NCBI GenBank assembly: GCA_023388675.1
Contig: JAEWFU010000307.1
Location: forward strand, 1 to 6,925
Direction: 5' to 3'
Source of the DNA: Pseudomonadota bacterium
GTDB taxonomy: Bacteria > Pseudomonadota > Alphaproteobacteria > Rhizobiales > Rhizobiaceae
Length of the DNA stretch: 6,925 nt
The notes beneath the pieces are model-generated. The model ran no database searches. It was not told the DNA's origin and worked only from the letters and a program-made list of their open reading frames with translations. This document shows, piece by piece, positions 6,194 to 6,925 of this stretch (its first letter is position 1; each line of letters opens with the position of its first letter). Both the position numbers and the translations under genes were made by a program.

Positions 6194-6481
6194 GCTGATT
6201 TCTGCCGGAGTTTGACGGTCAGGCAGGAATCCGGCTGGCCCACGCTAGCGGTCGACCTACACGGCAAGCCCGAAGCATCTAACAAGATCGGCGTTGCATT
6301 TCCGGAGCTGTTCGCTAATTTGCTATAACGTTAAAGCATTGCGGAACTGAGCTTTGTTACGGAGCGGTATCGTGCTGGATACGAGCAGGTCGAGATGAGC
6401 TTAGAAATTTCCGGACACCCTTGGTCCTCGGCATCGAGTGGCCCCGGGCGGATTGCTTGAAATCGCCATACCAATCACCGA
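6194..6481. other. Non-coding stretch before the amidohydrolase gene
   Basis: No convincing gene is visible between the hairpin and the amidohydrolase ribosome binding site. The stretch is somewhat more AT-rich around 6311-6345 and includes TATAAC at 6324-6329, which could be a -10 element, but no well-spaced -35 was found. A 21-codon frame at 6395-6460 has no support. The region probably holds the promoter of the downstream gene. Confidence 0.5.
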
Positions 6482-6491
6482 AGGACCAGGC

Positions 6492-6925
6492 ATGATCATC
6501 GATATCCATACCCATACACCGCAATACCGAGGCGAGGTTCCGGCCGACAAGCGAACGGTCAACAAGAGCTGGCGGCCGGATACTCATCGCAATTCCAACT
6601 TCTCGTGGGCCGAGTATCGTGAATCGCAATCGACTGTGGACAAGTCGATTGTGTTCGGGATCGCCTGGGAACCTGGTGAGAGGGTTGGAGGGAGCAACGG
6701 CCCGCGCGATCATGGGGATGTCGCCGACAAGGCGAACGACTTCACGGCCCGGTTCGTGCAGGCCTATCCAGACGAACTCATCGGTTTTATGTGCGTGCAT
6801 CCTTACGATGTGGAGGCCATGGACGAGATGGAGCGCAGCCGTGTGGATCTCGGCTTGCGTGGCGTCAAGCTCGGCGCCAACTATCAGGCCTACGATCCGC
6901 TCGACCGCCGCGCGCTCGCCGTCTA
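6492..6925 (+). CDS. Amidohydrolase-2 family metal-dependent hydrolase (N-terminal part, runs off the window)
   Basis: The frame is open to the window end, giving 144 residues. It begins MIIDIHTHT, with the metal-binding HxH motif (H6, H8) that opens amidohydrolase-superfamily TIM barrels. The stretch from about 98 to 136 (GFMCVHPYD, then LGLRGVKLGANYQAYDP) matches the strand-loop pattern of amidohydrolase-2 (PF04909-type) proteins, in which a later His and Asp complete the site; those would lie beyond the window. Members include decarboxylases and lactone or amide hydrolases, and the substrate cannot be told. AAGGA at 6481-6485 lies six bases before the ATG and supports this start; an upstream in-frame GTG at 6438 has no such site. 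It is separated from nrdB by about 400 bases and a terminator-like hairpin, so it is a separate transcription unit. Confidence 0.88.
   Translation, partial: MIIDIHTHTPQYRGEVPADKRTVNKSWRPDTHRNSNFSWAEYRESQSTVDKSIVFGIAWEPGERVGGSNGPRDHGDVADKANDFTARFVQAYPDELIGFMCVHPYDVEAMDEMERSRVDLGLRGVKLGANYQAYDPLDRRALAV

Noticed and set aside
6294..6329. Promoter made of TTGCAT (6294-6299) and TATAAC (6324-6329)
   Set aside because: The spacer is 24 bases, too long for sigma-70; only the -10-like part is plausible.
6395..6460. A 21-codon frame before the amidohydrolase gene as a possible leader peptide
   Set aside because: No Shine-Dalgarno, no run of regulatory codons and no hairpin pair following it.
6357..6800. 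A 147-codon minus-strand open frame at the right end
   Set aside because: It is antisense to the amidohydrolase gene, whose HxH motif and ribosome binding site are convincing.

Overview
The window looks like a piece of a GC-rich alphaproteobacterial chromosome, most likely from the Hyphomicrobiales (Mesorhizobium, Phyllobacteriaceae or a similar group). The reasons are GC-rich third codon positions, rhizobial-looking SMP-30 and isochorismatase-like proteins, and a large C/G-tract mosaic palindrome between two genes that resembles the RIME-type intergenic elements of rhizobia. Family names come from reading motifs; no database search was possible.

Layout, all genes on the plus strand: (i) 1-1524, one open frame joining an SMP-30/gluconolactonase-type beta-propeller to an isochorismatase-like hydrolase domain, probably cut at its 5' end by the window edge. 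An in-frame internal ATG at 847 with a good Shine-Dalgarno sequence lies exactly at the domain junction. (ii) 1525-1917, a dense regulatory region: small palindromes, a promoter with a perfect TTGACA -35, two candidate NrdR boxes centred 31 bp apart over that promoter, a complete cobalamin riboswitch (about 1611-1801), its L13 kissing hairpin, and a hairpin that buries the Shine-Dalgarno of the next gene. (iii) 1918-4809, nrdA, a class I ribonucleotide reductase large subunit with two ATP-cone regions. (iv) 4810-4976, a 133-bp mosaic inverted repeat plus the nrdB ribosome binding site. (v) 4977-6092, nrdB, the small subunit. It carries Phe where the radical Tyr should be and Glu as first metal ligand, the class Ic (Chlamydia-type Mn/Fe) signature. 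(vi) 6093-6491, a strong terminator hairpin and otherwise little. (vii) 6492 to the window end, the first 144 codons of an amidohydrolase-2 family protein.

The centre of the window is a ribonucleotide reductase operon with at least two predicted control layers. NrdR, the nucleotide-sensing repressor, would act on transcription. Cobalamin would switch off translation of nrdA through the riboswitch, as expected for a B12-independent isozyme in a cell that also has a B12-dependent class II enzyme (NrdJ) elsewhere. Because NrdB looks class Ic, the enzyme used when B12 is scarce would be a tyrosyl-radical-free, probably Mn/Fe-dependent one. The flanking SMP-30, isochorismatase-like and amidohydrolase genes look like catabolic functions unrelated to the reductase.
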